A stretch of 35,772 bases of DNA from an uncultured Pseudomonadota bacterium (lineage in GTDB: Bacteria > Pseudomonadota > Alphaproteobacteria > RUG11792). The notes beneath the pieces were generated by a model that worked only from the letters and a program-made list of their open reading frames with translations, was not told where the DNA came from and ran no database searches. A program made the translations under genes and the position numbers. Positions 34,971-35,772 of the stretch are shown here, piece by piece. The DNA lies in the NCBI GenBank assembly GCA_902769055.1, contig CACXNL010000009.1, forward strand, positions 1 to 35,772. The letters run 5' to 3'. Each line of letters starts with the position of its first letter. The stretch's first letter is position 1.

Positions 34971-35772
34971 CTAATTCCTCTTTTTCAAAAAAAATAAAAG
35001 TTGAGATATTATTAAAGCACAAACTATCATATAATTGTATACGACAGCTTTATTGCCATTTATTAAAATTAACATACTGATATGACATATTATCCCGCAA
35101 ATAAAAGTAAAAATAGCTTCTCTACGACCTCTACCTCGATTTCGCGCTCCAAACAAAAATATTCCAATGATAATAGCGTCCATTATTGAAACAAACGGAG
35201 TTAATAATCGCGAGTGATATTCAATTAAGCAATTCGTTTGGTGTTGCTCATCCGGGCTCCTTTTAATTTCCTGCATTAGTTCATCTTGAGTTTTGTATTT
35301 TACTTTAGATGATTTTTCATAGAACCCACTAACGAAATGTGTAACTTCATACGTCAAGCTGTCAAACGTTAGCGTTGCAACAACATCATTTTGTTTGTCT
35401 AGTTCTTGTCTACATCCATTTTTTAAATTTATGTAGGTCTTACTGTTTTCCGTCACTACGCTTCCTTCTCGTGCGGTTATTATGTTTGTATTAGACTTTT
35501 GATTTTTAGGAACATATGATATAAAAATATTTCTTAAAACGTTTGCTTTTCGTGCTCCAATATATATTACAGAATTTCCAATATTATTGAAGGTTTTGAT
35601 TTTTAAAAAATTCGTCATCACATTCGTTTGAACTTGTTCTTTTAGGCTTTCAAACGTCTTATACGCGTATGGCGCTCCGGTTATATTTAGAAACAACACC
35701 GTCACTGATACGCAGCAACCCAGAAATAAAAGTGGAGACAATAGCGATAACGGACTTTTCCCGGAGGTTAAA
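34971..35772 (-). CDS. lptF: LPS export permease LptF, C-terminal part (cut by window edge)
   Basis: The frame is open to the last base of the window; about 267 residues are visible and no true start is inside. The first visible part (SGKSPLSLLSPLLFLGCCVSVTVLFLN) is TM2-TM3 of the permease; the jellyroll part follows, and three helices close the chain (LTPFVSIMDAIIIGIFLFG and on). Together with the adjoining lptG this is the usual lptF-lptG pair. Confidence 0.9.
   Translation of the reverse strand, partial: LTSGKSPLSLLSPLLFLGCCVSVTVLFLNITGAPYAYKTFESLKEQVQTNVMTNFLKIKTFNNIGNSVIYIGARKANVLRNIFISYVPKNQKSNTNIITAREGSVVTENSKTYINLKNGCRQELDKQNDVVATLTFDSLTYEVTHFVSGFYEKSSKVKYKTQDELMQEIKRSPDEQHQTNCLIEYHSRLLTPFVSIMDAIIIGIFLFGARNRGRGRREAIFTFICGIICHISMLILINGNKAVVYNYMIVCALIISQLLFFLKKRN

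Overview
The window is a chromosomal piece of an AT-rich alphaproteobacterium with an outer membrane. The lineage call rests on several things seen in the sequence: a circularly permuted two-piece tmRNA gene, an alpha-type SspB, a PopZ-like (DUF2497) polar organiser, and an rlpA/lptFG/lpxD/skp envelope set. Low GC, short intergenic gaps, GatCAB-type amidotransferase genes and an orphan respiratory subunit fit an intracellular or symbiotic group such as Holosporales or Rickettsiales-like bacteria, but that narrower placement is inference.

Layout. 1-2343 (minus): M16 peptidase, RlpA lipoprotein and a class II aldolase cut by the window edge, tightly overlapping. 2509-5275 (plus): an MFS carrier, then a secreted acidic coiled-coil protein overlapping a type IV prepilin-like gene, led by an extended -10 promoter. 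5336-7276 (minus): PpiD-type periplasmic foldase. 7514-10830 (plus): TolC-like channel, PopZ, thioredoxin, ObgE. 10872-13025 (minus): a sensor adenylate/guanylate cyclase whose first metal Asp is His. 13266-14069 (plus): a diverged PhzF-fold protein. 14097-15322 (minus): permuted ssrA, sspB and a truncated nuoC. 15561-20258 (plus): Skp/OmpH, LpxD, MotA/ExbB-like channel, RF1 and FtsQ, mostly joined by TAATG or ATGA overlaps. 20289-24916 (minus): RND efflux pump pair. 25031-29928 (plus): acetyl-CoA synthetase, GatA, GatB and a strong terminator. 30194-31027: a lineage-specific coiled-coil protein. 31335-33793 (plus): tRNA-Asn, APC transporter, tRNA-Gly, PrmA. 33874-35772 (minus): LptG and a partial LptF.

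Common themes are envelope building (LpxD, LptF/G, Skp, PpiD, RlpA, FtsQ, TolC/RND) and translation with its quality control (RF1, ObgE, PrmA, GatA/B, tRNA-Asn, tmRNA with SspB). The most unusual item is the tmRNA: its encoded degradation tag reads as two degenerate tandem copies of one AN.NE..A..KVA unit, and the gene lies next to sspB, the adaptor that reads such tags. Other points for a second look are the His-for-Asp swap in the cyclase, the 3'-truncated orphan nuoC, a hairpin that pairs with the Shine-Dalgarno of the MotA/ExbB-like gene, and an exact 15-bp repeat around the start of the 30194 coiled-coil gene.
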